From PALG01 sp964495885 (lineage in GTDB: Bacteria > Bacteroidota > Bacteroidia > Flavobacteriales > Flavobacteriaceae), in the NCBI GenBank assembly GCA_964495885.1, contig CAZBWO010000017.1:1-64000 (forward strand): 64,000 nt of DNA, written 5' to 3'. Positions 25,271 through 35,290 of this stretch are shown here, piece by piece; positions within the stretch are counted from its first letter, which is position 1; the number at the start of each line of letters is the position of its first letter. The notes under the pieces were generated by a model, which saw only the letters and a program-made list of their open reading frames with translations, was not told where the DNA came from and did not search any database. The position numbers were made by a program, and so were the translations under genes.

Positions 25271-25513
25271 GAATATAGCTTCTTTTTTGATCGTTAAAAA
25301 TAGGGCTACGAAGATACAATAAACAATTCAATATTCCTATGTTTACATAGCAAAAAAATATTTTTTTTAGAAAGTTTTAAAAGGGTTGATTTGAAACGAA
25401 GTTTACTTCTGTTTAAAGTGTTGAAAATTATTCTTTTAGGCTTATGATTGGATGTGTATTTAGACTTTGTTGGGATCTTTGGAAGTATGGATTGGGAGTT
25501 CTTTGTAAGAAAA
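25271..25513. other. Divergent etfB / pdhB intergenic region
   Basis: About 310 bp separate etfB and pdhB. A small palindrome CTATGT-TT-ACATAG (25337-25350) lies about 70 bp upstream of etfB and could be an operator. The rest is AT-rich with no open frame I can support. Confidence 0.35.
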
Positions 25514-25545
25514 TTGCCTAAGAATGATAATTAGTGTTATTTTTG
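25514..25545 (+). promoter_or_regulatory. Bacteroidota promoter for pdhB
   Basis: TTG (25514-25516), 21-bp spacer, TATTTTTG (25538-25545), ending 37 bp before the ATG at 25583. Confidence 0.65.
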
Positions 25546-25582
25546 TGTTCCGAAAATTCCAAAATCGATAGCTGGAAGTCAT

Positions 25583-26563
25583 ATGAAAACACTACAATTC
25601 CGTGAAGCCGTCTGTGAAGCCATGAGTGAGGAAATGCGCCGAGACGAGAGTATTTATTTAATGGGTGAAGAGGTTGCTGAATATAATGGAGCCTATAAAG
25701 CCAGTAAAGGCATGTTAGATGAATTTGGTCCTAAGCGCGTAATAGATACCCCAATTTCTGAATTGGGCTTTGCCGGTATTGGTGTGGGAAGCGCTATGAA
25801 TGGTAATAGGCCTATTATAGAATTTATGACCTTCAATTTCTCATTGGTGGGAATTGATCAAATAATTAACAACGCAGCTAAAATGCGTCAAATGAGTGGT
25901 GGGCAATTTAATATTCCTATTGTTTTCCGTGGGCCTACTGCTTCTGCGGGCCAACTGGCAGCTACCCACTCACAAGCTTTTGAAAGCTGGTATGCCAACT
26001 GCCCTGGGTTGAAAGTGGTAGTGCCAAGTAATCCAGCAGATGCTAAAGGTCTTTTAAAAAGTGCTATTAGGGATAATGATCCTGTTATATTTATGGAGAG
26101 TGAGCAAATGTATGGTGATAAAGGGGAGGTGCCTGAAGGAGAATACTTGATTCCTTTAGGGGTTGCCGATATTAAGAGAGAAGGAAAAGATGTGACCATT
26201 GTATCCTTCGGAAAAATTATCAAAGAAGCCTACAAAGCTGCTGATGATTTGGCGAAAGAAGGGATTGAATGTGAAATTATAGACTTACGTACTGTTCGTC
26301 CTTTAGATCACGCTGCCATTTTGGAAAGTGTCAAGAAAACAAACCGATTGGTAATTTTGGAAGAAGCTTGGCCTTTTGGGAACATTGCTACTGAAATTAC
26401 CTACCAGGTGCAATCTCAAGCATTTGATTTCCTGGATGCTCCAATTGTAAAATTAAATACAGCAGACACACCTGCTCCCTATTCTCCAGTGTTACTGGAA
26501 GAATGGCTTCCTAATAGTGACGATGTTGTAAAGGCTGTTAAAAAAGTGTTATACAGGGAATAA
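25583..26563 (+). CDS. pdhB: Pyruvate dehydrogenase E1 component, beta subunit
   Basis: 326 residues with MGEEVAEYNGAYKASKGML (TPP-site Glu), DTPISELGFAGIGVGSAMNG, RGPTASAGQLAATHSQAFE and LRTVRPLDHAAILES. The alpha subunit and E2 are not adjacent, as is common for flavobacterial pdhB. It decarboxylates pyruvate together with E1 alpha. A branched-chain or acetoin E1 beta is less likely. Confidence 0.92.
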   Translation: MKTLQFREAVCEAMSEEMRRDESIYLMGEEVAEYNGAYKASKGMLDEFGPKRVIDTPISELGFAGIGVGSAMNGNRPIIEFMTFNFSLVGIDQIINNAAKMRQMSGGQFNIPIVFRGPTASAGQLAATHSQAFESWYANCPGLKVVVPSNPADAKGLLKSAIRDNDPVIFMESEQMYGDKGEVPEGEYLIPLGVADIKREGKDVTIVSFGKIIKEAYKAADDLAKEGIECEIIDLRTVRPLDHAAILESVKKTNRLVILEEAWPFGNIATEITYQVQSQAFDFLDAPIVKLNTADTPAPYSPVLLEEWLPNSDDVVKAVKKVLYRE

Positions 26564-26617
26564 GCTGTACTTTTTTTACATCTTTAACCGTTTTCAATTC
26601 GTCTAGCCCCAATTGCT

Positions 26618-29104
26618 ATGAAGCGACTATTACTCCTATTTTTTATATTGATTGCCTTTCCGCTTTGCTCACAAACAAAAGTAAGCGGGACGGTAAAAGA
26701 TGAGTTTGGGGAACCAGTTGCCTTTGCTAATGTTATTTTTAAGGACTCCAATGAAGGGGTTATCACCGATGAAAATGGTAGATTCTATTTAGAGAGCGAG
26801 ACCAACCATACTGCTTTGTGGGTTTCCTTTGTGGGTTATGAACTTCAGGAAGTTCCACTTGAGAAAAAGGTGAATTATCAAATGGAGGTTATCCTAAAGG
26901 AGTCATTGGAAAGTCTTGATGAAGTAGTGATCTACACGGGTAAAACTTCAAAGAAGAATAATCCAGCGATTGATATCCTGAAAAAGATTTGGGCTAATAG
27001 GCGTGAAAACGGGGTCCGTAAATTCAATCAGTATCAATACGATAAATACGAAAAACAGGAATTCGATCTAAACACAATTGATTCTGCCCTAATTAAAAGC
27101 AAGCTGTTTAAGGGAATGGAGTTTGTATTTGATCAAGTAGACACATCCAATGTCACCGGTAATACCTATCTACCTATTTTTGTGAATGAGGCGTATTCCA
27201 AAGTATATGGCGATAACCTGCTTGATGAAGAGAAAGAAGTGTTGGAGGGGAATAAGGCTTCGGGATTTGAAAATAACCAATCACTTATTGCTTTCGTAAA
27301 AGATCTTTACAGTGACTATAACGTTTATGATAACTACCTGAAATTTTTTGATAAAGCATTTACCAGTCCGCTTTCAAAAACAGGGATAGACGTTTATAAT
27401 TATGTTTTATTGGATAGTGCTTACCGTGACAACAAATGGTGTTACAATATTATCTATTACCCTAGGCGGAAAAACGAACTCACTTTTAAAGGTGATTTTT
27501 GGGTTAATGATTCTACTTGGGCCATTAAGGAAATCAATCTTCAAGCCTCCAAAAGCGCAAACTTAAACTGGGTTCGGGAGGTTTATATTGAACAGGAGTT
27601 TGAGGTGCTGAATGACTCCATTTTTCTTATCACCCGGGATTATTTCATGAGTGATTTTAGTCTTCGGAAAAAAGAAGGTGCCAGAGGTGTCTACGGAAAG
27701 CGTACCACTTTGTATGATAATTATATTTTTGACAACCCTAAAGGGAAGGATTTCTATAATACCGAGGTAGATCCCTTTCAGCCTGAAGTCTACAACAGGC
27801 CAGATAGTTTTTGGGATGAACGGCGTATGGAACCCCTAAGTGATGATGAACAGGGCGTCTATAAAATGTTGGATACTCTTAAAACGGTCCCTAGATTTAA
27901 AACCCTATATAACGTTGGGGCTACATTGGCCTCTGGGTATTACGAATTTAATAATTTCGATTTTGGCCCTATTTTCTCCACCTTTGGTTTCAATGAAGCA
28001 GAAGGGATCCGTATTAGGGCAGGCGGAAGAACCTACTTCTCCCAAAATGATCCATGGCGAATTGAAGGATTCATGGCCTACGGATTTCGGGATGACAAAT
28101 TCAAATATGGAATTTCAGGAAAAGCGTTATTAGATCGTAAAAGTAGACTAATTGTATTTGGTGGGAACCGCCGTGATGTGGAGCAAACGGGTGCTAGTCT
28201 TACATCCAGTACCGATGTGTTGGGAAGAAACCTGGCTTCTTCTTCCTTGGTAACCGTTGGGGCAAATGATAAATTAACCAATATTAATTTGAGCACTATT
28301 GGTTTTGAAATGGAACCCGCTAAAAACTTCATTTTTAGAATAACGGGAGCCTATAGAACCATGCGATCTGCAACAGATACCTTTAGCTTGAGTTATTTGG
28401 ACGAAAATGGAACGATTCAAAATGAAATAAAACAACCAGAGATAGACCTTAGCCTAAATTATACCCCTGGGCGCAAAACCATTGGTTATGGCGTTGAAAA
28501 GAAAGTCGTAAATGATGATTTTCCAGTGTTGTATGCAAGTTATACTTACGGACTGAAAGACGTGCTGGGAGGTGATTTTGATTACCAAAAAGTGCAAGGC
28601 TTGTATACACAGCCATGGAATATTGGCGGTTTTGGAAGAATGTATACTACTGTTGAAGCTGGAAAGATTTATGGAGAGGTGCCGTTGGGCTTATTGAGCC
28701 CAATACCGGGTAACCAAACGTTATTCAGTATTTATAATACGTTTAATCAGTTAGATTTCTACGAATTTGTGAGTGATACCTATGTTTCACTTCATATGCA
28801 GCATAATTTTGGCGGACGTATCTTTGGAAGGATTCCAGGAATTCGGAAACTTAATTTAAGGGAAGTGATTGGTTTCCGTGCGGTCTACGGAGAGCTTTCC
28901 GAAGCCAATCAAGCGCTAAATGTGGACCCAGCTGGAATTCCTATTTTGTATCAAGGCCCTGAGGATATTTATTGGGAATGGAGCGTAGGGGTTGGAAATA
29001 TCTTCAAAATCTTCCGTATAGACTTTAATTTCAGGGGAAATTACTTAGATAATCCCAATGCCAGACGCTTTGGGGTAACCGGGGTTTTTGGGTTCTCTTT
29101 TTAA
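26618..29104 (+). CDS. DUF5686 outer-membrane protein with CarboxypepD_reg-like domain
   Basis: 828 residues. Signal peptide (1-19), then a carboxypeptidase-regulatory-like beta-sandwich (about 22-105: SGTVKDEFGEPVAFANVIFK), then the DUF5686 region, whose C-terminal half is rich in alternating aromatic strands and ends in GVTGVFGFSF with terminal Phe, the mark of an outer-membrane beta-barrel. This architecture is conserved next to pdhB in relatives. Likely an outer-membrane protein; substrate unknown. Confidence 0.88.
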   Translation: MKRLLLLFFILIAFPLCSQTKVSGTVKDEFGEPVAFANVIFKDSNEGVITDENGRFYLESETNHTALWVSFVGYELQEVPLEKKVNYQMEVILKESLESLDEVVIYTGKTSKKNNPAIDILKKIWANRRENGVRKFNQYQYDKYEKQEFDLNTIDSALIKSKLFKGMEFVFDQVDTSNVTGNTYLPIFVNEAYSKVYGDNLLDEEKEVLEGNKASGFENNQSLIAFVKDLYSDYNVYDNYLKFFDKAFTSPLSKTGIDVYNYVLLDSAYRDNKWCYNIIYYPRRKNELTFKGDFWVNDSTWAIKEINLQASKSANLNWVREVYIEQEFEVLNDSIFLITRDYFMSDFSLRKKEGARGVYGKRTTLYDNYIFDNPKGKDFYNTEVDPFQPEVYNRPDSFWDERRMEPLSDDEQGVYKMLDTLKTVPRFKTLYNVGATLASGYYEFNNFDFGPIFSTFGFNEAEGIRIRAGGRTYFSQNDPWRIEGFMAYGFRDDKFKYGISGKALLDRKSRLIVFGGNRRDVEQTGASLTSSTDVLGRNLASSSLVTVGANDKLTNINLSTIGFEMEPAKNFIFRITGAYRTMRSATDTFSLSYLDENGTIQNEIKQPEIDLSLNYTPGRKTIGYGVEKKVVNDDFPVLYASYTYGLKDVLGGDFDYQKVQGLYTQPWNIGGFGRMYTTVEAGKIYGEVPLGLLSPIPGNQTLFSIYNTFNQLDFYEFVSDTYVSLHMQHNFGGRIFGRIPGIRKLNLREVIGFRAVYGELSEANQALNVDPAGIPILYQGPEDIYWEWSVGVGNIFKIFRIDFNFRGNYLDNPNARRFGVTGVFGFSF

Positions 29105-29210
29105 TTCGGAAAATTATTTTCAGCATATATTTTCGGGAAATATTTCAGCAATCTGTACTACAGGGGTAAATTCTTCCGAAGTAAACATTTCCATTCCCAA
29201 TCAATTTTAC

Positions 29211-29218
29211 TACTTTTG
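29211..29218 (+). promoter_or_regulatory. Possible -7 element for hppA
   Basis: TACTTTTG matches TAnnTTTG 41 bp before the ATG at 29260. Upstream spacing shows only TTT, not TTG, at the expected place. A small TTTTGC-AACC-GCAAAA hairpin follows. Confidence 0.4.
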
Positions 29219-29259
29219 CAACCGCAAAAATTGAAAACGTTTTACTAAATAACTTAACT

Positions 29260-31725
29260 ATGTTAGAACAAAACATGATTTTCGTTCCCATTGCCCTAGC
29301 GGTTCTTGGCTTGTTGTTTATGCTTGTAAAAATGAGCTGGGTAAAAAAACAGAACGCCGGTAATGAACGTATGCAATCTATCTCTAAAAGCATCAAGGAA
29401 GGTGCTTTGGCCTTTTTAAATGCAGAATATAGATTACTACTCATCTTTGCTGTGGTTGCAGCTGTTTTATTGTACGTGATTTCTACCTTGGTTCCTACCA
29501 CAAGTTGGATGATTGTTCCTGCTTTTATTTTTGGAGCCATATTTTCTGCGCTTGCTGGAAATATTGGAATGCGTGTAGCCACCGAAGCCAATGCAAGAAC
29601 TGCTGAAGCTGCTAAAACCAGTCTTCCACAAGCATTAAAAGTATCCTTTGGCGGTGGAACCGTAATGGGGTTGGGAGTTGCAGGATTGGCCGTATTGGGA
29701 CTTAGTTTGTTCTTTCTATTTTTTATAAGTCAGTTTCTTACCGAAGGTGGAAATTTCTACAACGAAATGACCGTGGTATTGGAAGCATTAGCAGGATTTT
29801 CCCTAGGTGCTGAAAGTATTGCCCTTTTCGCCCGTGTGGGAGGAGGAATCTATACCAAAGCTGCCGATGTAGGAGCCGATTTAGTTGGTAAGGTTGAAGC
29901 GGGTATCCCAGAGGATGACCCAAGAAACCCAGCGACGATTGCAGATAACGTTGGGGACAACGTAGGGGATGTAGCTGGAATGGGTGCCGATTTATTTGGA
30001 TCTTATGTTGCTACGGTATTGGCTTCCATGGTATTGGGTAACTATATTATTAAGGACATGGCCGATAACGGTTTTGTGACTGATAGCTTCAACGGAATGG
30101 GCCCCATCCTTTTACCGTTGGTAATTGCCGGTGTTGGTATATTAGCCTCTATCATTGGAACCTTTTTGGTAAGTATTAAAAATAATGATGCTAAGGAACC
30201 TCAAGTGCAAAAAGCATTGGATATGGGGAACTGGACTGCGATTGTTCTAACGTTGGCAGCTAGTTATTTCTTAATTAAGTGGATGTTACCTGCCGAGATG
30301 AACATGAAGTTCTTTGGGGAAGGATATAAAGTAGTTTCTTCCATGAATGTATTTTACTCTGCTTGTATTGGATTGGCGGTTGGAGCGCTTATCTCTTTTG
30401 TAACGGCACATTATACAAGTTTGGGTAAAAAACCTGTTATGGATATTGTACAAAATTCCTCTACAGGAGCCGCTACAAACATCATCGCAGGTTTGGCAGT
30501 AGGAATGAAGTCTACTTTTTGGAGTGTATTGCTTTTCGCTATTGCAATCTATGGTTCTTATGAGCTGGCAGGTTTTTATGGAGTAGCATTGGCTGCTTCT
30601 GCTATGATGGCTACAACAGCCATGCAGTTGGCTATTGATGCTTTTGGGCCTATTGCAGACAATGCCGGTGGTGTTGCCGAAATGAGCGAATTGGAAGAGC
30701 ATGTAAGAGAGCGTACAGATATTTTGGATTCCGTAGGAAATACAACTGCAGCTGTTGGAAAAGGTTTTGCAATTGCTTCTGCTGCTTTGACAGCTCTAGC
30801 GCTTTTTGCTGCATATGTAACCTTTACCGGAATTGATGGAATCAACATCTTTAAAGCTGATGTATTGGCCGCTCTATTTGTTGGTGGAATGATTCCTGTA
30901 GTATTTTCGGCATTGGCCATGAAATCTGTTGGTAAAGCTGCGATGGAAATGGTTCAGGAAGTACGAAGACAGTTCAAGGAAATTCCTGGAATTATGGAAG
31001 GAACCGGAAAGCCGGAATACGGCAAGTGTGTAGAAATTTCTACGAAAGCTGCCCTTAAGGAAATGATCCTTCCTGGATTGATTACCATTATCACCCCAAT
31101 CATCATCGGATTGGTTTTTGGAGCTGAACCTTTAGGAGGGTATATGGCAGGTGTATGTGTGAGTGGAGTAATGTGGGCGATTTTCCAGAATAACGCTGGA
31201 GGTGCCTGGGATAACGCTAAAAAGAGTTTTGAAGCAGGTGTGGAAATCAATGGCGAAATGACTTTCAAAGGAAGTGATGCCCACAAGGCTGCGGTAACTG
31301 GAGATACTGTTGGAGATCCTTTTAAAGACACTTCAGGACCTTCCATGAATATCTTAATTAAACTTACCTGTCTGGTTGGATTGGTAATTGCTCCTATCTT
31401 GGGAGGACATTCCGAAGAAGTCTCAGGAATGACACCAGAAGGCAATAAAATGATCATTACGGAAGATGGCACCAAGGAAATTGAGGAAGTGAAGAAAGAG
31501 GTAAAAGTTGAAATGGGACAAGAAGGAGAGCAGACAGTTGCGACCGTAACCATTGAAACCACCAAAAATGGCGAAACTACTTCCGAAACCAAAACCTTTA
31601 AAGGAACCAAGGAAGAAGTAGAGGCTCAATTGGAAAGCTTTAAGGAAGCTCAAATTGAAGTAGAGTCTGATGGGATGAAGGTCATTAAGGAAATAAAAGA
31701 AGAAATGGAAGAAACTAACGGATAG
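29260..31725 (+). CDS. hppA: Membrane-bound ion-pumping pyrophosphatase, K+-dependent type, with long C-terminal tail
   Basis: 821 residues with about 16 transmembrane helices. The PPi-site motifs are DVGADLVGKVEAGIPEDDPR, DNVGDNVGDVAGMGAD and DTVGDPFKDTSGPSMNI. The GNTTAAVGKGFAI segment has Ala where K+-independent enzymes have Lys, so a K+-dependent enzyme is expected. At residue 247 (GMGADLFGSYVA) Gly replaces the Glu usual in Na+ pumps. Beyond the last helix (about residue 710) there is an extra acidic tail of about 110 residues, ending in EEMEETNG. It hydrolyses PPi to pump H+ or Na+; a proton pump is my guess. A strong terminator follows. Confidence 0.95.
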   Translation: MLEQNMIFVPIALAVLGLLFMLVKMSWVKKQNAGNERMQSISKSIKEGALAFLNAEYRLLLIFAVVAAVLLYVISTLVPTTSWMIVPAFIFGAIFSALAGNIGMRVATEANARTAEAAKTSLPQALKVSFGGGTVMGLGVAGLAVLGLSLFFLFFISQFLTEGGNFYNEMTVVLEALAGFSLGAESIALFARVGGGIYTKAADVGADLVGKVEAGIPEDDPRNPATIADNVGDNVGDVAGMGADLFGSYVATVLASMVLGNYIIKDMADNGFVTDSFNGMGPILLPLVIAGVGILASIIGTFLVSIKNNDAKEPQVQKALDMGNWTAIVLTLAASYFLIKWMLPAEMNMKFFGEGYKVVSSMNVFYSACIGLAVGALISFVTAHYTSLGKKPVMDIVQNSSTGAATNIIAGLAVGMKSTFWSVLLFAIAIYGSYELAGFYGVALAASAMMATTAMQLAIDAFGPIADNAGGVAEMSELEEHVRERTDILDSVGNTTAAVGKGFAIASAALTALALFAAYVTFTGIDGINIFKADVLAALFVGGMIPVVFSALAMKSVGKAAMEMVQEVRRQFKEIPGIMEGTGKPEYGKCVEISTKAALKEMILPGLITIITPIIIGLVFGAEPLGGYMAGVCVSGVMWAIFQNNAGGAWDNAKKSFEAGVEINGEMTFKGSDAHKAAVTGDTVGDPFKDTSGPSMNILIKLTCLVGLVIAPILGGHSEEVSGMTPEGNKMIITEDGTKEIEEVKKEVKVEMGQEGEQTVATVTIETTKNGETTSETKTFKGTKEEVEAQLESFKEAQIEVESDGMKVIKEIKEEMEETNG

Positions 31726-31750
31726 TAAATTCCTTCAAATAACATACTTA

Positions 31751-31779
31751 AAAGCTCAGTGAAAACTGAGCTTTTTTTA
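31751..31779 (+). terminator. Rho-independent terminator after hppA
   Basis: AAAGCTCAGT-GAAA-ACTGAGCTTT: a 10-bp perfect stem with a GNRA-type loop, followed by a T-run. It lies between hppA and the convergent ppk1 gene, whose stop it touches. Confidence 0.92.
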
Positions 31780-33810
31780 TATCTGATTTTTAAAGAATTC
31801 ATAAGTGGCTAATTGCGCTTGCATTGGTTGTTGGTTGTTTGAAACATAATTGTTTTCCTGCAAGGCTTCAATAACGCGTGCTTTCACATTGTCTTGTAGC
31901 TGAAATTCCAAGAGCTTTTTAATGGTATGTTGAATGTCCCTATCCAGCACAGGAGTAATGACTTCGATGCGGTGGTCTAAATTCCGTTTCATCCAATCTG
32001 CAGATCCGATAAACATTTTTTCTTGGCCATCATTTCCGAAGCAATACACCCTTGCATGTTCCAAAAAACGATCTACGATGCTAGTTGCGGTGATACGTTC
32101 GCTTTGACCTTTAATACCTGGAATCAAAGAGCAAATTCCTCTTACCAGCAATTTAATCTGCACTCCTGCATTGTTTGCTTTATACAGCATTTTAATCATT
32201 TCCTTATCTTCCAGACTGTTCATTTTTGCAATGATATAGGCTTGCTTTCCTTGTTGGGCGAATTCAATTTCTTTTTCAATGTGTTTACGGAAATTTTCCC
32301 TTGCGGAAAAAGGAGAGACCAATAATTTACTGGCCCTAGGGATAATCATTTTGCCCTCCAATACTAAAAATACTTTATGAATGTCTTCTGTAATTTCAGG
32401 ATGTGAGGTGAGTAGCCCAAAATCTGTATACACTTTTGCAGTATTTTCATTAAAGTTCCCCGTTGAAATATAGGCCAATGATTCGGTTCCATTTTTTGTT
32501 TGCCGTTCTAAATACATGATTTTGGAATGCACTTTAATGGCTGGAAAACTATAAATTACTTTAGCGCCGTTTTCTTCAAATATTTTTCCCCATTTCAGGT
32601 TGTTTTGTTCGTCAAATCGGGCTTTTACTTCAATAAAAATTACGACCTCTTTTCCTTTTTCTGCAGCTAGGGCAATATATTCATTAAGTTTTGAATTTTC
32701 AGCCGCCCGGTAAATAGTAATCTTTAGGGTTGTAATGGTTGGGTCTTCCGCAGCTTCTTTGAGTAATTCAATAAGCGGGTCAAATGCTTGATATGGAAAA
32801 TGAAGCAGCCTATCTTTTTCTTGTACTAAGTTGAAAATAGAGTGGGCGTTGGTTAACGTATTATGCGGCAATGGAGGAAGCGTTGGATAGGTGAGTTTTT
32901 TCTCAGTGGGATTTGGAAACCCAAAAAAATCCTTGAAATTATGATAGGTGCCTCCCATGATGATATCTGCCTTGGAAACTTCCAGTTTTTGCAGGATGAT
33001 TTCCTGTAAATGCTTTGGAGTATGCTTATCGATTAAAAGTCGGGTGGCTTGCCCTGTCTCTCTTTTGGAAAGTGATTTCTCTATTTTATCTTTTACATTT
33101 CCAGAAAATTCTTCTTCAATGTATAATTCTGCATCCCTTGATTTTTTAACAGCATAAAACGAAATGTTATGTTCTGCTTCAGGGTTTTGATTGAGATTGT
33201 ATTTTAGAATGTCATCAATGAATGTGATGTAGTGCTTTCCGTTATATTCTGGAAATTCAAAAAAACGACTTTCTGTTTCGGGGATTTTCACGATGATTAG
33301 TTTTTCGTTTCCCAATAATCCAATGAGATATAATTCCTCGTTTTCGATAAAGATTTTTTCAGAATCCGCTACCAATGATACTTGAATCTCTATTTTTCCC
33401 TTAAGTTGTTCTTGGTAATAGGTTTTGGTAATCTCTTTGTGAACCGAAGAAAATTCCCTGTAATCAATAAGGTGAATCCTGTTTCTCTCCAATTCTGGGA
33501 GAATCTCCTGCTGAAAAATATTCCCAAATTCCTCTTGCTGCTTTTCTACCTGTGCGTTAATTTCCCGAAGCAGTTTGTTGGGTTTGGTAATGAGTTTTTT
33601 CCGAAGTGGTTTCTCCACTTGCTTGATTTGTCGGATATCTGAAACACGAACCTTGTAAAATTCATCAAGGTTGGAAGAGAAGATTGCCAAAAACTTGATG
33701 CGTTCGTATATCGGATTCCGAATATCGGCTGCTTCCTGCAACACCCGATGATTGAAACGTAACCATGAAAGGTCACGGTGATAATATTTGTTGCTATATA
33801 AATTTCCCAT
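31777..33810 (-). CDS. ppk1: Polyphosphate kinase 1
   Basis: 677 residues. The N-terminal domain starts YYHRDLSWLRFNHRVLQEAAD. Catalytic phospho-His is in AIKVHSKIMYLER and the second His region in RFLEHARVYCFG; ICSLIPGIKGQSERI and SADWMKRNLDHRIEV are family signatures. It makes polyphosphate from ATP. Its convergent neighbour is the PPi-driven pump, so two phosphoanhydride enzymes sit side by side. Confidence 0.96.
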   Translation of the reverse strand: MGNLYSNKYYHRDLSWLRFNHRVLQEAADIRNPIYERIKFLAIFSSNLDEFYKVRVSDIRQIKQVEKPLRKKLITKPNKLLREINAQVEKQQEEFGNIFQQEILPELERNRIHLIDYREFSSVHKEITKTYYQEQLKGKIEIQVSLVADSEKIFIENEELYLIGLLGNEKLIIVKIPETESRFFEFPEYNGKHYITFIDDILKYNLNQNPEAEHNISFYAVKKSRDAELYIEEEFSGNVKDKIEKSLSKRETGQATRLLIDKHTPKHLQEIILQKLEVSKADIIMGGTYHNFKDFFGFPNPTEKKLTYPTLPPLPHNTLTNAHSIFNLVQEKDRLLHFPYQAFDPLIELLKEAAEDPTITTLKITIYRAAENSKLNEYIALAAEKGKEVVIFIEVKARFDEQNNLKWGKIFEENGAKVIYSFPAIKVHSKIMYLERQTKNGTESLAYISTGNFNENTAKVYTDFGLLTSHPEITEDIHKVFLVLEGKMIIPRASKLLVSPFSARENFRKHIEKEIEFAQQGKQAYIIAKMNSLEDKEMIKMLYKANNAGVQIKLLVRGICSLIPGIKGQSERITATSIVDRFLEHARVYCFGNDGQEKMFIGSADWMKRNLDHRIEVITPVLDRDIQHTIKKLLEFQLQDNVKARVIEALQENNYVSNNQQPMQAQLATYEFFKNQI

Positions 33811-33866
33811 GCCTATGACAAAATAAGCATATTGAAACGTAGTAAATGTGAGGGTTTTGTTAAGTT

Positions 33867-34481
33867 TTAAAAGAGTCCGTGCAATTCTGCATCAATCTTA
33901 TTGATCACTTCCCCTAGATCCTCTGGGTTATCCACAAAATTGATATGGTCTACATCTATGATCAATAAATTTCCTTTGGAATAATCATGAATCCAAGCCT
34001 CATAGCGCTCATTCAACCTGCTTAGGTAATCAATGCTAATAGAGTTCTCGTAATCCCGCCCACGCTTGTGAATTTGGTTCACGAGGTTTGGAATGGAACT
34101 TCGAAGGTAAATTAGCAAATCAGGACCTTCAGTAACACTTTCCATCAAATCAAATAACGCGCGGTAATTTTCAAAATCCCTATTCGTCATGAGACCCATG
34201 GCATGTAGGTTGGGCGCAAAGATGTAAGCATCTTCGTAAATAGTTCTATCCTGAATCACATTATTCCCGCTTTCACGAATTTCCATGATTTGCCGAAATC
34301 TGCTATTCAAAAAATAGATCTGCAAATTAAAAGACCACCGTTCCATTTGGTTGTAGAAATCGTCTAAATAGGGATTGTCTTCCACATCTTCAAAATGTGC
34401 TTTCCATTTATAATGCTTGGCCAATAGACGGGTTAGGGTGGTTTTCCCGGAGCCAATATTTCCTGCTACGGCAACATGCAT
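33867..34481 (-). CDS. Deoxynucleoside kinase
   Basis: 204 residues with P-loop VAGNIGSGKTTL, the substrate-site DRTIYEDAYIFAPNL (DRS-like motif with Glu), and the LID arginines in KRGRDYEN. It phosphorylates deoxynucleosides for salvage; the specific base is not evident. It follows the hypothetical gene at 34486-35259 by 4 bp. Confidence 0.93.
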   Translation of the reverse strand: MHVAVAGNIGSGKTTLTRLLAKHYKWKAHFEDVEDNPYLDDFYNQMERWSFNLQIYFLNSRFRQIMEIRESGNNVIQDRTIYEDAYIFAPNLHAMGLMTNRDFENYRALFDLMESVTEGPDLLIYLRSSIPNLVNQIHKRGRDYENSISIDYLSRLNERYEAWIHDYSKGNLLIIDVDHINFVDNPEDLGEVINKIDAELHGLF

Positions 34482-34485
34482 AGAA

Positions 34486-35259
34486 TTATTGCTTTGGTTG
34501 TGTTAGTGAATATGCGTAAAGCATTTTAGCATGGTAAATATACAGGAAATCTTGCGTTAGCTGCAAGTCTTCCAAGGGAATTTCCCCAAAGTCAAAAGGA
34601 ATGGGTTGAATAGTTCCTTGCTCAATTTTATAGAGTTGTTGTTCCTTAATACCCAACAACATTTCATTGTGTTTTACCAATCGCTCCATTCCTTCACTGG
34701 GGATTTCTTGCAAGAGGCTTCCATAGATATTTATCTTTCTAATCTTATCTTCGGAAAGTAGGGTGCAATCATTAAAATTTGAGGCATAAGATTGCACTAC
34801 ACCTTTCAGTGGTTGAGATACAGTGGTTTGCAGTTGGGTGCGGTATTGATACAGCTCCAGTTGTTGTGTGTCTGAATTAAACACCCAAAGCCTATTATTT
34901 CCCGCATTGCTTGCCATGCTTAAGTTTAAAAAGGAGGGTAGTTCATTAAATTCAATACGTTCCTTTTCATTAAGCCTATTATCTAAAAAAACCACAGTGT
35001 TGGTCTGCTCGTAAAAAAGAACTACGTTTAGCGGATTGATAATATCTACGGAAGTCAAGGGTCCCAATTGGAAATCCTGAAACTGAAACGTACCTAGCTC
35101 CCCTTTTTTGTGCAAGGTTCCGTTTTTAATATAATATACATGTTTAAAACTGTCAACTCCAATAAATTCATCGGCATCTAGCGAAGTTTTATTGGCTAGC
35201 TTGAGGGTTTGTCCAAACCCCACAGTCGAAATACATAAAAAAAAGAATAGCCATTTCAT
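34486..35259 (-). CDS. Exported hypothetical protein, probable beta-propeller-like
   Basis: 257 residues from ATG at 35259 (MKWLFFFLCISTVGFGQ, a signal peptide). A longer frame to 35325 runs into the response-regulator remnant and is not credible. The mature protein is a series of short beta-rich units (VYYIKNGTLHKKGELG, LWVFNSDTQQLELYQY, LLGIKEQQLYKIEQG, FLYIYHAKMLYAYS), as in propellers. Tightly linked upstream of the deoxynucleoside kinase gene. Function unknown. Confidence 0.8.
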   Translation of the reverse strand: MKWLFFFLCISTVGFGQTLKLANKTSLDADEFIGVDSFKHVYYIKNGTLHKKGELGTFQFQDFQLGPLTSVDIINPLNVVLFYEQTNTVVFLDNRLNEKERIEFNELPSFLNLSMASNAGNNRLWVFNSDTQQLELYQYRTQLQTTVSQPLKGVVQSYASNFNDCTLLSEDKIRKINIYGSLLQEIPSEGMERLVKHNEMLLGIKEQQLYKIEQGTIQPIPFDFGEIPLEDLQLTQDFLYIYHAKMLYAYSLTQPKQ

Positions 35260-35290
35260 GGCCGAACAAGATACAAAATACTTGCCAAGT

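Noticed and set aside
30954..31610. 218-codon minus-strand open frame inside hppA
   Set aside because: It is antisense to a clearly coding membrane pyrophosphatase gene, has no recognisable domain and mirrors the codon pattern of the real gene.
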